DNA of 64,000 bases from Anthracocystis setariae. Lineage: Eukaryota; Basidiomycota; Ustilaginomycetes; Ustilaginales; Ustilaginaceae. The notes under the pieces are model-generated. The model worked only from the letters and a program-made list of their open reading frames with translations. It was not told the origin of the DNA and did no database searches. Where the stretch lies: NCBI GenBank assembly GCA_928724745.1, contig CAKMXJ010000023.1, positions 310,001 to 374,000 on the forward strand. Direction: 5' to 3'. Numbering within the stretch: position 1 is the first letter of the stretch; each line of letters begins with the position of its first letter. A program made the translations under genes and the position numbers. This document shows, piece by piece, positions 10,479 through 21,878 of this stretch.

Positions 10479-12134
10479 ATGCCGTTCCTCGCCCTACCCA
10501 AGGACGAGGGTTTGCTTCGATTCAGCAACCAAGACGTCGTATTCCATTACCTCGTCTCGACGCCTAGCAAGCCTATCTTTCGACACGCCTCGACGGATGC
10601 CAACTCGCTCGCATCATCACTTGTCCACCGTTCTAGCTCGCACACTCCCACTTGCACTTGCACTCTAAGCTCACCTCCTACGACGCATGGACGACAAACC
10701 CTGGATGCCAACTATCCGATCCTACTCTTGCTGCCGAGCGAATGCTTCTCGGTCACGCACCTCTTCGCCGACCAACTCGCCGACGCTACGCTCAGCGCTG
10801 CCTTTAACCTAGTAGCGGTGGATCCAAGAGGCCATGGCTTGACCAAAGACGTTCCCATCCGACAGGACTGTGGACGTAAGTACGATCTCGACGTCAAAGC
10901 GGGCGATTGTCTCGACTTCCTTCGAATCCTGCTTGGATGCTCCCAAGACGAACCGGTGCGCTGGGGGAAAGGGATGCATATTTTAGCGTGCTCGATGAGC
11001 GGCCTCGTTGCAGCCCGGATGGCGTCAGCCTGGCCCGACACTTTTGAAAGCATCATGATCACCTCGCCCATCGTCGAGCTCGAAAGTACCTTCATGATTG
11101 AGTCATTCCAAGGCATCAAAGAGCTCCTCGAAGAAAGCTGGCACTCGCTCCATCCCGCCTCGGCCTCCGTCTCGGCCTCGGCCTCGGCCTCGCCCTTGCC
11201 CTCGCCCTGCGCATCCTCTTTGGATCTGCACTGTCGTCGGGGTGGCATGTTGGAGCGCAAATTGAGCGACTTTTCCAACTCGAGCGATGAGCAACCCAAA
11301 CTACCGGGCGAAGTGGTGCAAGGCTTCAGGTTTCGTTGGGCGGGCGAAGAGGAGATTCCACACCACATCAGCAGCTACCTCAGCCGGACGTGGTTGGAAC
11401 GACTGGTGTTGAACGACGAGGGGTTGGAAGCTGCGCGCGACTGGTGGTTTGATCTGTACTGGCTGCGTCGACCCATGGCACGCGAATCGCTGGCGTTGAT
11501 CACTTCGCGAATCTTGATTGTCGAGGGAGATCGAGATCTGCCATACGATGGCAATGTGGGTGACGATGTAGCCGCGCTGTTCCCCAACGCGCGCCACAAG
11601 ACGGTGGTCAAGGTGCCAAACGCACCATTTCTGCTAAGCGTCAAACGACCCGAACAACTCACCAAGGCGATCTGCACGTTTTTGCAAATCGATCCAACAC
11701 CATGCTCAAACCAAGACACAAACGACGCCGAGATGCGAAACCTCATGTTGGCGTTGGACGCCGACGAACGGTTTGAACTGATCAAGGTGTATGCGCCAGG
11801 TCTGGTTGCGGATTCGGATTCGGATGCGGATGATTCGGATTCAGAGTTGGATTCCGATTCGTCGTTCGGTAATGACCACGATCATGATGTTGGGCTGACG
11901 AGTGGGTTTAGGTTGAAATACAAAGGTGGACCGGATACCTGCGCCGAAGGGTTTACATTGACGAGTCGTACCAACCGCGCCAGCTCGACTGGTTCCAACA
12001 ACAATTACTATGTTCCCATCAAGCAGCAGCGGCAGCAGCAGCAGCAAGATGGCGAGGAGGAGAACGAGCAGCAGCAGCAGCAGCAGCAGCGGGTGAGAAT
12101 GTTGGTTAGTTACGTGGAAGAGACGCATCTATAA
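10479..12134 (+). CDS. Alpha/beta hydrolase-fold protein of unknown substrate
   Basis: Open frame of 551 residues without introns. The region around DPRGHGLT and the later ILACSMSGLVAARMA resemble the oxyanion and nucleophile-elbow parts of alpha/beta hydrolases (usual form GHSMGG), here with Ala-Cys-Ser-Met-Ser, so the Ser is kept but both flanking Gly are changed. ILIVEGDRDLPYDGNVGDD resembles the acid-residue loop. The catalytic His is not obvious. Inserts include a Ser/Ala run (about 228-246), and the last 130 residues are acidic (Asp/Ser repeats) and Gln-rich. The start has an in-frame ATG 50 bases after the window's TATA-like motif region ends. It could be an enzyme or an inactive fold-relative; substrate not predictable. 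Confidence 0.7.
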   Translation: MPFLALPKDEGLLRFSNQDVVFHYLVSTPSKPIFRHASTDANSLASSLVHRSSSHTPTCTCTLSSPPTTHGRQTLDANYPILLLLPSECFSVTHLFADQLADATLSAAFNLVAVDPRGHGLTKDVPIRQDCGRKYDLDVKAGDCLDFLRILLGCSQDEPVRWGKGMHILACSMSGLVAARMASAWPDTFESIMITSPIVELESTFMIESFQGIKELLEESWHSLHPASASVSASASASPLPSPCASSLDLHCRRGGMLERKLSDFSNSSDEQPKLPGEVVQGFRFRWAGEEEIPHHISSYLSRTWLERLVLNDEGLEAARDWWFDLYWLRRPMARESLALITSRILIVEGDRDLPYDGNVGDDVAALFPNARHKTVVKVPNAPFLLSVKRPEQLTKAICTFLQIDPTPCSNQDTNDAEMRNLMLALDADERFELIKVYAPGLVADSDSDADDSDSELDSDSSFGNDHDHDVGLTSGFRLKYKGGPDTCAEGFTLTSRTNRASSTGSNNNYYVPIKQQRQQQQQDGEEENEQQQQQQQRVRMLVSYVEETHL

Positions 12135-13808
12135 AGATGGCAAGCCACCGTCTTGAATGTTGGGGTTTTGGTTTTTGCTCAATCGCATTGGATTTGTCGT
12201 CGAACGATTGCTAATTTGGCATGCATGATGTGGGGGTGTGTGGGAGATGGCCGCAACGATTGATAAATGAGCTTTGACGGTGGACCGAATGACGTTCAAG
12301 CGTAGACCCTGATTTGAACCCTTTTGCGACGGTGAGGGTCGAGGCGAAGAATGACAGCTGACAGCGACAATCACGGCGACTTTTGATTTTTTAGAGTTGG
12401 GCTGTTACGTCGAAGATGATTTCACATGAGATTAAATTTTCCGGAGGAATTCGTGGGATGGATTGCGTCATGGTTTACGTCATTAAAAAAAAAAAAAAGG
12501 TGGTTTGAATTTGACTTTAAAATGAATGCTTCATTCGCTCATCTCGACAGCCGCACTGCGTCACCTCACCTCAAGTCAAGGGTTTAGCTATCACCCATTT
12601 GTGAAATTTTCCTCGTCTTGCCCTCCTTGCCTCTGATAAAATAATGTAGGATATCCCGACTTTGAAAGATTCCCAACATTGTGTGAAAAAACGTCCTTTA
12701 CTTTGGTAGAGTGGATGTATGGATCGAGACCGAACGAGGCGGCTCATCCGGACGGAGAAACCGATATGGAAAGTGCGGGAGGAGAAGAGACGGCGATTGG
12801 CAAGTGAGATGCGTTGCGCTGGCATTTGAGCGCATGCAAATCGCCCAAGGGGCAGCAGCACTACAATAGTTAACCGTTGTTGTTGAAATTGGGATTGGTT
12901 GGTGTTCGGATTGAGTACTGTAGTGGGCAATACAAATTTACCAATTACCAAAATTGGCACATTGCATATGCGCGCGCGCACACCAAAAAAAAAAAAAACG
13001 CTTTAAACCCAACCAACCAAGGATGCAAGCAAAGGGCCGTTTTGCGCATCGAACCGATCCGACTGGAAAGTTCAAGTTTGGGGTTTTGGCGGCGTTGGAT
13101 GGCTTTTGACACGATTCCATCACCATCGACGTTTGTCATTAATTATCGTTATTGGTCTCGTTGCAATCACCGCAGGAAACACGCTCAACACACTGCCAAC
13201 GCTGGACTGCTTTGAAACTGCTCATCCCCCGTTGCCGTTCCCATTGCCGTCGCTGCCGTTCGCCGTTGCCGAGCTTGTCAACTCATCGCAAGCTTTTTCC
13301 GGACAGAGAGCGGCTGTTCTGCTGTTCTGCTGTTCTGGCTTGGCTTCACGTCATTATTGCTTTGCTTTGCTTCCCCACGGAATCCATCCTTCCACTCTCC
13401 ATCATCGCTGTTTTTTCCACCATTCTTTCGTCATACCATCGTCATTGTTCCTGCGCATCACCATCCTCATACTCTGAAACCTCGATCCAACTTTCGCACC
13501 AGGCACACCCACACCCAATACGGAGAAGGGCACCGACACCGACGCCGACACCGACACCGAAGCGCTACTACTGCTGCTACTACTGTACACCTTGCCATCC
13601 TCATCCTCGTCCCCAACTTGCGAAACAGTCTGGTATCGCCCTAATTCATCGCTAAATCCACCAAACCCCCATCCTCGGCTATCATTTTGTTCGACGCTAG
13701 GCACATCCCTTCCTACGGTACATCTCGACCTCGTTGCATACGCGCCGCCACAACACCACAACCGAGCTCATCCAGCAGACCCTTGGTCGTGTCTCTTTGT
13801 TGACAATC
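12135..13808. promoter_or_regulatory. Long upstream region of the bZIP gene
   Basis: 1.67 kb without a convincing gene, covering the 3' end of the hydrolase-like gene and the promoter and leader of the bZIP gene. The last 600 bases are C/T-rich on the plus strand, as in long fungal leaders. CCGACACCGACG repeats lie at about 13530-13560. Confidence 0.55.
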
Positions 13809-16106
13809 ATGTCGGAAGCAGGTAAGTACTCTGCACATCGATCCTGTGGTCCATTCCACCAACTCGGCTGCCATCACCCCACATGCACGCTAGTACATTC
13901 GCCTACCGCTCTCAAATCGCTGCCAACACGATCGAGCGATCGCCTCGTCCGTAGTCGTCCCACCTTGCCCAAACAGACCCACCCTTTTGCTGACCCTCTC
14001 TCTCTCCCTCTCTCTTTCTGCTCTCCACATCTTGACCACCATCGTCGTCCATCACAACCTCCTCGCCATCCCTACAACGCTCCTCACCATCCATCGATAT
14101 TGCTTCGTATCCTCCTTCCACCATCCACTTTGCATCGCCAACCAACATCATCCTGGCTACCCATGAAAATGCTTGCTGTTCAATCGCCTCGTCCAGCTAC
14201 CGCCACTAGGCCACCCGCCAAACCCATCCGCAGGTCTTCACCTGTGCGCTCCACCGCCAAGCATCATCTCGAACCCAATCCGTTTGAAAAATCGTTTAGC
14301 TCCGGTCCCAGCGATTCCTCGGATCGTCGCTCCGACCTCAAATCCGACTCCAAGTCCAACCTCTCCACGCCGCCTCTCTCCACCCGTCCTGGCGCAGCTT
14401 ATCGCGATCGCACCTACTCCACCTCCAAAATCCTCACCTCGCCCACCGAATCCGGCACCACTCCAAAGCCCCTCCTTCCTCCCGTCGCCTCCATCACTTC
14501 CCCCGCCGGCGAAACCAACCCTTACCCCTGGTCTGCCGGTTTGACCTCCTCCTTGCGTTCCGGGCCTCTCTCCCCCGCCATGTTGGCAGGTCCCCAAAGT
14601 TCTCACTTTGACCCCAACTCGTTCAGGACCGGCTTCACTCCGGACTTGTCCAACTTTAAGACAGGTCTCACCCCACTCGGCGGCGGCATGAGCTTCCCGC
14701 CTCCCTCGCCCAACACCGCCGCCTTCCTCGCCGCCATGGTCAACAACACCTCCGGTGCAACTACTTCGGCCGCCACCATCACGCCCAACACGCTATCCGC
14801 GCTCACCAATGCTGCAGCCGCCGCCACCGCAGCCGGTTCCATCGACCCCGGTGCCACCGGCGCCGGTGCTGCAGGAGCCGCCTTATCCACCCAACCCCAA
14901 AACTTTGCCGCCAAGCCTGATGGTCAGAACGCATTCGACTTGGCGTTTAGTCGATCCTTTGACGCCAAGCCCGGCTCCAAGTTGAAGGCCGAGCTCAAGG
15001 GACACGACAGCAAGAGCGTCAGTCCACAGATGATGCAGAAGCCGTTGGCAGGCGAGAACGGCGACCAGCAGAATGCGGCGTCCGGCCTGTTTTTGTTGAG
15101 CCGCGCACATCAGGAGATGTCGAAGCGCGACGCAGCCTCGAGCACCTCTCTGTACGAGTCCAAACCACAGCCGACCAAGAAGGCATCCAAGGCGAACAAG
15201 GCGGACGACAAGCCCAACGGCAACAAGAGGAAAAAGTCGGGTTCGACAGACGACAGCAGCGCAGCTGCCGCTTCAGCTTCCATGGCAGCGCCACCCGTCA
15301 AGGCGGCCAAAACTGCCAAGGGCGCAAAGAAAAGCGCCGCAAACGGTGCCTCCACCGCGGCGGCGGCGGCGGTCGACCACTCATTCAAGTCGGGCAGTTC
15401 GTACAAGTCGGAAAACGGCGACGACGACGAGCATTGGGATTCGGATCAAGACGAGAATGGCGACAAGGGCAACATGGACGAGAAGCGCAAAAACTTTTTG
15501 GAGAGGAACCGTCAAGCTGCACTCAAGTGTCGTCAACGCAAGAAGGCGTGGTTGGCTTCGCTGCAAGCCAAAGTCGAATACCTGCAGAACGACAACGAGA
15601 ACCTGCAAAACACGGTATCGGCGCTGCGAAACGAAAACATGTTTTTGAAGAGCCAGTTGGTGCAGGCGACAGGAGGTGCGCCGTTGCCCACCATGCCGCC
15701 GATGGGGCCCATGGGGCCGATGGGACCGATGGGCATGGGTATGGACCCGCATCACAGCATGGCGCCTGGAGCCATGGGCATGGTTGGCGTTGCACCTCAT
15801 CCCGCATATATGGGTGGACCTCCTCCTCCTCCAGGCATGCAAGCGCCACCGGGGTACGCGGGTGCACCAGCGCCGCCGCCGCCGCAGCAGCAGCAGCAGC
15901 AGCAGCAGCACGCAGGGCCGAGAGGGCCCATGGGACCCGGCGCATATGCTGATGCCATGGCGAGGTCCGGTGCGGTTCGACCAAGAAGCGAAGCTGATGT
16001 TCTCGGTGTCGACAGCGTCAAGCACGAACGAGATGCATCAGCCAACAAACCTGGGCCTGCTACTAGTGCTGGAGGCAACACGGCGGCGGCCACGATCAAG
16101 GTCTAG
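13809..16106 (+). CDS. ATF/CREB-family bZIP transcription factor (Atf1-like)
   Basis: Proposed exons 13809-13821 and 14197-16106, about 640 residues. The basic region NFLERNRQAALKCRQRKKAW and the following leucine zipper (LQAKVEYLQNDNENLQNTVSALRNENMFL) identify an ATF/CREB-type bZIP; the N-terminal EPNPFEKSF motif is typical of Atf1/Aft1 stress factors. The C-terminus is Met/Gly/Pro- and Gln-rich (GPMGPMGPMG and a poly-Gln run). I placed an intron because a perfect GTAAGT follows ATG-TCG-GAA-GCA-G, and an in-phase CAG acceptor at 14195-14196 after a pyrimidine-rich stretch gives MSEAATATRPPAKP. The frame is also open through the intron, so an unspliced form starting upstream at 13734 cannot be excluded. 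Family role: nuclear response to osmotic and oxidative stress downstream of the Hog1-type MAP kinase. Confidence 0.88.
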   Translation: MSEAGKYSAHRSCGPFHQLGCHHPTCTLVHSPTALKSLPTRSSDRLVRSRPTLPKQTHPFADPLSLPLSFCSPHLDHHRRPSQPPRHPYNAPHHPSILLRILLPPSTLHRQPTSSWLPMKMLAVQSPRPATATRPPAKPIRRSSPVRSTAKHHLEPNPFEKSFSSGPSDSSDRRSDLKSDSKSNLSTPPLSTRPGAAYRDRTYSTSKILTSPTESGTTPKPLLPPVASITSPAGETNPYPWSAGLTSSLRSGPLSPAMLAGPQSSHFDPNSFRTGFTPDLSNFKTGLTPLGGGMSFPPPSPNTAAFLAAMVNNTSGATTSAATITPNTLSALTNAAAAATAAGSIDPGATGAGAAGAALSTQPQNFAAKPDGQNAFDLAFSRSFDAKPGSKLKAELKGHDSKSVSPQMMQKPLAGENGDQQNAASGLFLLSRAHQEMSKRDAASSTSLYESKPQPTKKASKANKADDKPNGNKRKKSGSTDDSSAAAASASMAAPPVKAAKTAKGAKKSAANGASTAAAAAVDHSFKSGSSYKSENGDDDEHWDSDQDENGDKGNMDEKRKNFLERNRQAALKCRQRKKAWLASLQAKVEYLQNDNENLQNTVSALRNENMFLKSQLVQATGGAPLPTMPPMGPMGPMGPMGMGMDPHHSMAPGAMGMVGVAPHPAYMGGPPPPPGMQAPPGYAGAPAPPPPQQQQQQQQHAGPRGPMGPGAYADAMARSGAVRPRSEADVLGVDSVKHERDASANKPGPATSAGGNTAAATIKV

Positions 16107-16901
16107 ACAGCAGCAAAACCCCCGCCCGCAGCTCGCAAAAGCCGTTTTTCATAGATGGACTCTTTTTCTCTCTCTCTCTCTCTCTCCTCTTTTCGCACTC
16201 TGTCTTTCTTTGGGTTGGCTCTTTCCTCCTTGTCTGCATTCTCGTCGTCGTCGTCGTCGTTGTTGTTGTTGTTGTTGTGGTTGTGGTTGTTTTATATTTA
16301 TTTGTTTTTTTTTTTCTTTCTTTGGGATGGTTGTGTTAAGTAGTCGTATTGCGTGTACTGTACTATAAGTAGTAGTAGTAGTAGTAGTAGTAATGGCAGT
16401 GTAGTGGTGGTGGTGAACGGCCGGGGGGATGGATTAAGGGGCTAAACTTGATTTGGCTCAGCCAGCAGCATCGTTTTGACAAACCCCCATGCTTCTGAAG
16501 TCAAGTTTGGGCAGACTAGACGCCCGCCCACCCGCATTGCTACACCAGACATGGTTGATGTTGAACAACGTTGCTACTCGAATCATATATAGATTTCTAC
16601 TTTGTTTTCGCAGTATCGCCGTGCAAGATTTGACGGCGCTGCATTCCACTTGCACATGCGGCGCACGGGAGCATCAACACAAACAACAACAACAACAAAT
16701 TGTGGTTTCTTGCGTGCTAGACCCGACCCACGCCATGCTACTGCCACCCGGGCGTGCCGCAATCATGATAGAATCACACAAAACCGTATGTTGTACCACA
16801 CTTATTCACCTTGCCTTGACCTTGCCATAGCGTTACCACAAGAACGATGAGTGTAAAAAAATCTATGATTGCGCAAACTCTACCTGTCGCTCGCTGGCTC
16901 G
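16107..16901. other. Tail-to-tail gap with trinucleotide repeats
   Basis: 795 bases between the stops of the bZIP gene and the MFS pseudogene. It contains a GTC/GTT trinucleotide repeat at about 16239-16278 and a TAG/GTA repeat at about 16365-16392. No gene recognised. Confidence 0.6.
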
Positions 16902-19460
16902 CTAGTAAACATGAGCATACTTGGAAAGCCTCCTCAACACATGACCATACCTCTGCAACCCCCACAGAGGCACTATCAACACCGTAAACGCCGCACCCAA
17001 TACACTACAACCAACGCCAACCCCGAGCTTGTTAAACATGGCATGTCCAAACAGCGGGAACGCCGCAGCGATCGTAGACCTGATCAGATTGTTGGCTGCC
17101 AACACCGAGGCGGCATACTTTGGATACGACATGGGCAGATACACCAACAAACTCTGGAACAGCAGAAACACGCCCGGCAAAAGCGCCGCCGAAAAGATCA
17201 CGGGCACAATCCAGTGAATATCCTCGCGACTTGTCCATCCAAATCCAAACAGCGACGCCGGTACAAACACGACGGATGCAAACAAGGCAATCGACAAGCG
17301 ATCCTCGGGCACCACCACCTCGCCCCGCTTCTCCTTGGCCAGAAAGCGTGGATTAAAGTAGTTGGCCAAATACCAAAGGTAACCCACCAACGTCAGCACG
17401 CCCGAAACCGCCAACCCCAGAAACGGCAACCCGGACTCGCCCAGATTAAAGTGGTGCATCCCCAAAAACACGAGCGGAAACGCTTCAAACCAGGCGTAGA
17501 ACGCCGCATACGAAATTCCCAGGTAGACACTCGTGAAAAACACGACGGGCTCGATCGAGATGATCAACGGACGCAGCAGCGCTTCCTGCATCAGTTGGGC
17601 AATCGTGGTAGCGTTTTGGTCCAATTCTGTTGAAATATACGGTCACCTACTGCGTCAGCCATCGACGTGACACTACAGACGTCGGTATGTCCATAACTAG
17701 TGCGGTGATATTCCGACATAGTTGCCGACAATACAATTCCTCAGGACTCGGCAGCGGGGAAACCATGCGCGTGCCAATGCCAATGCCGGCACTGTACGTC
17801 CCCACGTGACGTTGACATGGTGCCTCATCACATTCCTGACCGGGATGTTACTCGTCGGGTCATGTTATTGTCAACATCGTTGTTTATGTTGATGGTCAAC
17901 TGTTGTTTACACTTAGCGAAGAGTCTGGTCATTAACGTCGTCGCTATAGAGTTCCCTACACCGTTATTGGCAATAACGATGTAGGGGACCAAGTGTATTT
18001 ATAGGGCGTACTTTGAGCGCACAGTTGATGACCCCTTAATTGCTTCATTACCAACTTCTCCATATCATAACCTCTGCTACTTACAGATCCTTACCAACGT
18101 CGCTACTGTTGTATCGACATAGGTATCTCCCCTTTGTGCCTGCTGCCTAACGTCACCGCCCACTCTTGGTTACGGATCTAACTGGCCTGACATAACAACA
18201 GAGCCAGCTCTATACGCCCATCCACCAGTGTGAGGTCTATAGCGACTTAGCTACTTGTTATAGTATCTTTGGCAGACGATAGACTCATCGTACCTGGCTG
18301 CCTACCGTCAAGGTTGCCCCTTGGCGCAGTCGACTTCCAATAAATTCGCTTTGGGCGCGCAGGTTTTCGTTTCCCGTAAGTTTTCGAAGACGCTTGGCCC
18401 TCTGCAGCAAGATATACCCTTCAAACGTCTCTGGCAGCAACAGCGCCAGCACTAACGTAGTCATCGCCGAGATGATCGTCAGCAACCACATCGGCCACCT
18501 CCATCCAATGTTCATGGCGGAAAACCCGCCTACCACAGGCCCGAGCACGGGTCCACACACTGCACCCACAGCCCAGATGGCCATGGGGAAGGCGACGTTG
18601 ACACCTTGATACATGTCCGAGATGCTGGCGCCTCCTGTGGCGAGGGCAGGCGAGCCGAAGAAGCCGGTCCAAAACCGCATCGCCATCAGCGTGCTGTAAT
18701 TCGGCGCCAACGATGCGACCAAGTTGAGGATCACAAACACAATCATGCTTGGGATGTACGTCCAGTTGCGTCCCACCGCGGGCAACTCGCTCAACGGCGA
18801 GAGCACCATCGGACCCACTCCATAACCAAAGATAAACAGCGACAACCCCAGCGTAGCTTTGGTCAGCCCCACATCAAAGTGTTCCATCACACCCAGGATC
18901 GAAGGCGTGTAAATCGCCGAACCGGAATACACGCCAAACGTCAGCAGGCTGATTAGGAACGTGACAAACGCCTTCTTGCTTGACGACCAATTGCGTGGAT
19001 TCTCGTCGTCGAAATCGCCATACCATCCAACCACTATGATCGGTTCCGTTGAACTGCTACCATCCGAGCTGGCACTTGACTTTTCCCGCAACCCATCGTC
19101 CTTATCTTGTCGCTTGGAGTTGACAGCATGCTTGCTGTGGACCTGCGCTAGAGCGAGCTTGACATGCTCTGACGCCGCCACCACTTTTGTCCGCGCTGAT
19201 GGCAACGTCGTCGCGACGGACGACTTTCCCAACGCTGGACACGAGTCGCTCAGGGAAACGGTTTCCGAGTTGAACTGGCTCTTGTTGTTGATCGTCAAAG
19301 CTGCCGTGGATGATGCCAAAGTCGATGGTGTAGAGGAGGAGGGGGAGAATTCGGAGGGGAGCACAAAGTGAGGTTGTTGTTCGCAACGTGCAAAGATCTT
19401 GCCGTTGGAGGCTTGGTTGAGCAACGTGCCCACCCACGATGTTGCTACGACCGAGCTCAT
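16902..19460 (-). pseudogene. DHA1-type MFS drug transporter gene split by a solo LTR
   Basis: Two halves of one major facilitator gene lie in the same orientation. The 5' part (18343-19460) encodes a 160-residue cytosolic tail and the first six membrane helices, ending in RAQSE. The 3' part (16902-17622) encodes the second six helices, starting LDQNATT. Between them lies a 715-bp LTR with a 5-bp target duplication. Ignoring the LTR and one duplication copy, the coding length is 1839 bases, exactly 613 codons, so the host gene was intact when hit. The family (polyspecific H+ antiporters like Flr1/Tpo1) exports drugs or metabolites at the plasma membrane. As it stands, translation enters the LTR and stops within about 20 codons, so only half a transporter would be made unless the LTR is spliced out, which I cannot exclude. 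Confidence 0.92.
17628..18342. mobile_element. Solo LTR of a retrotransposon inside the MFS gene
   Basis: Plus-strand ends are TGTTGAAATA and CTTCCAATA, short imperfect inverted ends typical of LTRs. The flanking 5-mers are both AATTC (17623-17627 and 18343-18347), a perfect target-site duplication. The sequence is similar over its whole length, in opposite orientation, to 49831-50536, which fixes the borders independently. No coding region or second LTR is present, so it is a solo LTR left by recombination between two LTRs. Confidence 0.95.
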
Positions 19461-20101
19461 TCTTGTCCGCCCAAAATTTGCGCCTTTAGCTGTGATGCCG
19501 AGCTCGAAGAATGGATGCCAGACAAAGTGGAGAGGAGATTATACCTTCATCGACTCCATCTCTTAGTCCGAGTATGGTGCACAAGGAGGAAGGTGGACAA
19601 GGGATGGACGTTGTCGCCATACGAATTGCGCAGTCGAGGGCAGGAATGCAAGTAGTAGCCAATGGGTTGTTGATGATATCGCCAGCAGGACAAAGAAAAA
19701 AAAAAAACTTGAGAAGAATTCTTTTCTCCAAAAAAAAAAAAAAAAAAAAAAAAACCCCACCAATTCGACTGTATATCTCAGCCCGAAGCAAGCAGCATTG
19801 AAATCCGTTGAATGACGTGACGATACCTTTGGCCACCTTGACAGCTGCCTCGGAGACAGGAGGCAAATGGAATGGGATGGGATGGAATGCCAAGAAAGGA
19901 AGCTTTCCAAGTGTGCCCTCGAACGATAAGGGTAAGGCAGAATGCCGCGGTAGCAAAGCGGATGTGCACCTGTCACCAACATTTAGCTGTGCAAACCCCA
20001 ATCCAGTACAGCTAGTGGAGCAAACGTCAAGGTTCCGGTAATGGATAGGTAAGTAGATGAAGGAACGCGGAAAAAGAACGCCGATCAACCGGTTAGAATT
20101 G
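19461..20101. promoter_or_regulatory. Upstream region of the split MFS gene
   Basis: About 640 bases before the transporter start. It contains A runs at 19698-19708 and 19730-19753. No coding signal or clear TATA box seen. Confidence 0.5.
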
Positions 20102-20106
20102 GATTG

Positions 20107-21027
20107 TGTGAGATTCTACGTGCGTCTAATCACTGTAGCGTGGTGGGTAGACGTTCGAGTGTGATTGCAGACACGCAAGGGCGCGTGTTCACCGCGTCCC
20201 TTGATTCACTTCAAGTAGCGGTCTTGGAAGTGTGTTTGGGATCACTAAGTTAATTGTCAACCCTTTTCGGCGATAAAGCCAACAAGAGCGAAGCGAGGTT
20301 AACCGCACTCGTCCGAGTGGGCGCTGTAGGCTAGGAAGCTTGGTAGGTTACCACGTGAGAGGCAAACACGCAAGCCTGCGTGTTGGTGTACTTGGTTAGG
20401 TGTTAGGAACACACTTAGTTAGTTGATGATTCGATGATATTACAATCCCTGTAGGGTGTCTTGCGGCCTCTATATATACATGTGGCGCTGATTTCTCAAA
20501 TACGGCTAAGTGACATCTCTTGTCGCTGTAGCCGTACTTCATAACGTCCCATGTCGACTGAGATTTGTGCTTCTATACACGCAATCTTGCGTGTGTCCTC
20601 GCCATTCCGGGACTATTCCCTGACGGTCTATTAGCAGCTTACCTCTGATTTGTTCGGGGCAACGTCGTCCGCAAATGGGGTTCACCCTTGATTATGAGGG
20701 TGACCCATTATGACCCTTGAGTCTTGTTCGTATCATAACCCCAACTTGAGCTGATTGGTTCGTCGAGTAGGGGATCGCGAGGAGCTGTATATTTAACACG
20801 CAACCACGCGTGTGAGGTGTCCAGCTAGTCTTGATGTCCACGACGGCGCGGAACCAGGGTTTACCCTTCTTCCTGAAGTGGGGTTCGAATATTATTCCCT
20901 ATTATTTCGCGCGCGTGCTATTTCGGTTCTTTACTCTTTGCGTTCAAACACGCGGGCCTGCGTGTTTAGTGCCGTCAAGTAAAATACTCCAAGTATGAGA
21001 TGACTTTCGGATCTATGTGATCCAACA
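20107..21027. mobile_element. Second solo LTR (921 bp) with target-site duplication
   Basis: The element begins TGTGAGATTC and ends GATCCAACA, and is flanked on both sides by GATTG (20102-20106 and 21028-21032). TG...CA ends plus a 5-bp duplication are the signature of an LTR. There is no open frame of note inside. It is not visibly similar to the LTR in the MFS gene. Inside are five copies of a palindrome annotated separately. It lies upstream of the first secreted-protein gene. Confidence 0.82.
20171..20965. repeat. Five copies of palindrome ACACGC-N6-GCGTGT within the LTR
   Basis: Copies at 20171-20188, 20366-20383, 20577-20594, 20796-20813 and 20948-20965. All keep both six-base arms exactly and a six-base spacer; four spacers start with AA, one with GG. 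Spacing between copies is 195, 211, 219 and 152 bases. They could be binding sites for a dimeric factor or structural hairpins in the element's RNA. Confidence 0.93.
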
Positions 21028-21032
21028 GATTG

Positions 21033-21878
21033 CCGACTGACTGCACGAGCGATTGTGGTAGTACAGAGCAGCGGCAGAGTCAAGGAATGACGGCTGTTCG
21101 GAATTCAATACATGCAAAGCACGCAACCAGTCTATTGTTAGAGTATAGCCAAAACAGAGCACAAACGATATCGGCACAAATTGACACAAAATCCGCAGCC
21201 AAGACTCCAGGGAGAGCTGTGTTAGATTGTTACCTGCTCTCTTTCAAATAACTTGCCATTTGTCTCTTTTTTGCTCCCTTTTCCTTACCCCTTTCTTGAA
21301 CCGTTTTTGACAAAAAAAAACATTTTTGTTCCCTTTGCACCGTCATGACACTGCTCTGCTTGGCATCGGTTTGAGCCCTCAAAGCATTCAAGAGTCGGAC
21401 ATAACACTCAAGCCAAGAGCCGCATGAGATGCCTCAATCACGGTAGAGCCAAGTGTGGCGACAAATGCCGATCTCACGCCAGGATGCGGACTTTTACGGT
21501 CTTGGCTGAGGATTGTGTCGCCATTGATTTATGCAACAGCGATGCATATCGGATTTTTTGCCGGCACAACCTTGGCTACGACGAGGTCGGAGTACAGAGG
21601 CCCTTGGCGCATCAATCATACTGTAGGTTTGCTCAGCACTAATTGCCGTCTGCCTACTTGCCTTCATCCACCCCAGTGGTAGGCAAAGACATGCTTCCAT
21701 TGCATCTCTGCGGTGAATTGTTTGTGCTCCCCCTCTTGATTTGCTATAAAGTCATCTTGACTTTCCACTGTTTAGCTCCAACACTCCCCACCACTTTGCT
21801 CAAAGCAGACGACCACTCAAAGCTATCTACACCCGCATTTCTCCCATCCGTACACCCTTTGCCACAAATTGACTCGCT
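21033..21878. promoter_or_regulatory. Promoter region of the first secreted-protein gene
   Basis: 846 bases upstream of the start codon. A TATA box (TATAAA) lies at 21745-21750, 129 bases before the ATG, followed by a C/T-rich leader. No other gene seen. Confidence 0.6.

Noticed and set aside
13734..13808. Extended start of the bZIP gene at 13734
   Set aside because: Sequence looks like leader; an ATG followed by a perfect GTAAGT at 13822 and an in-phase acceptor fit better, though not proven.
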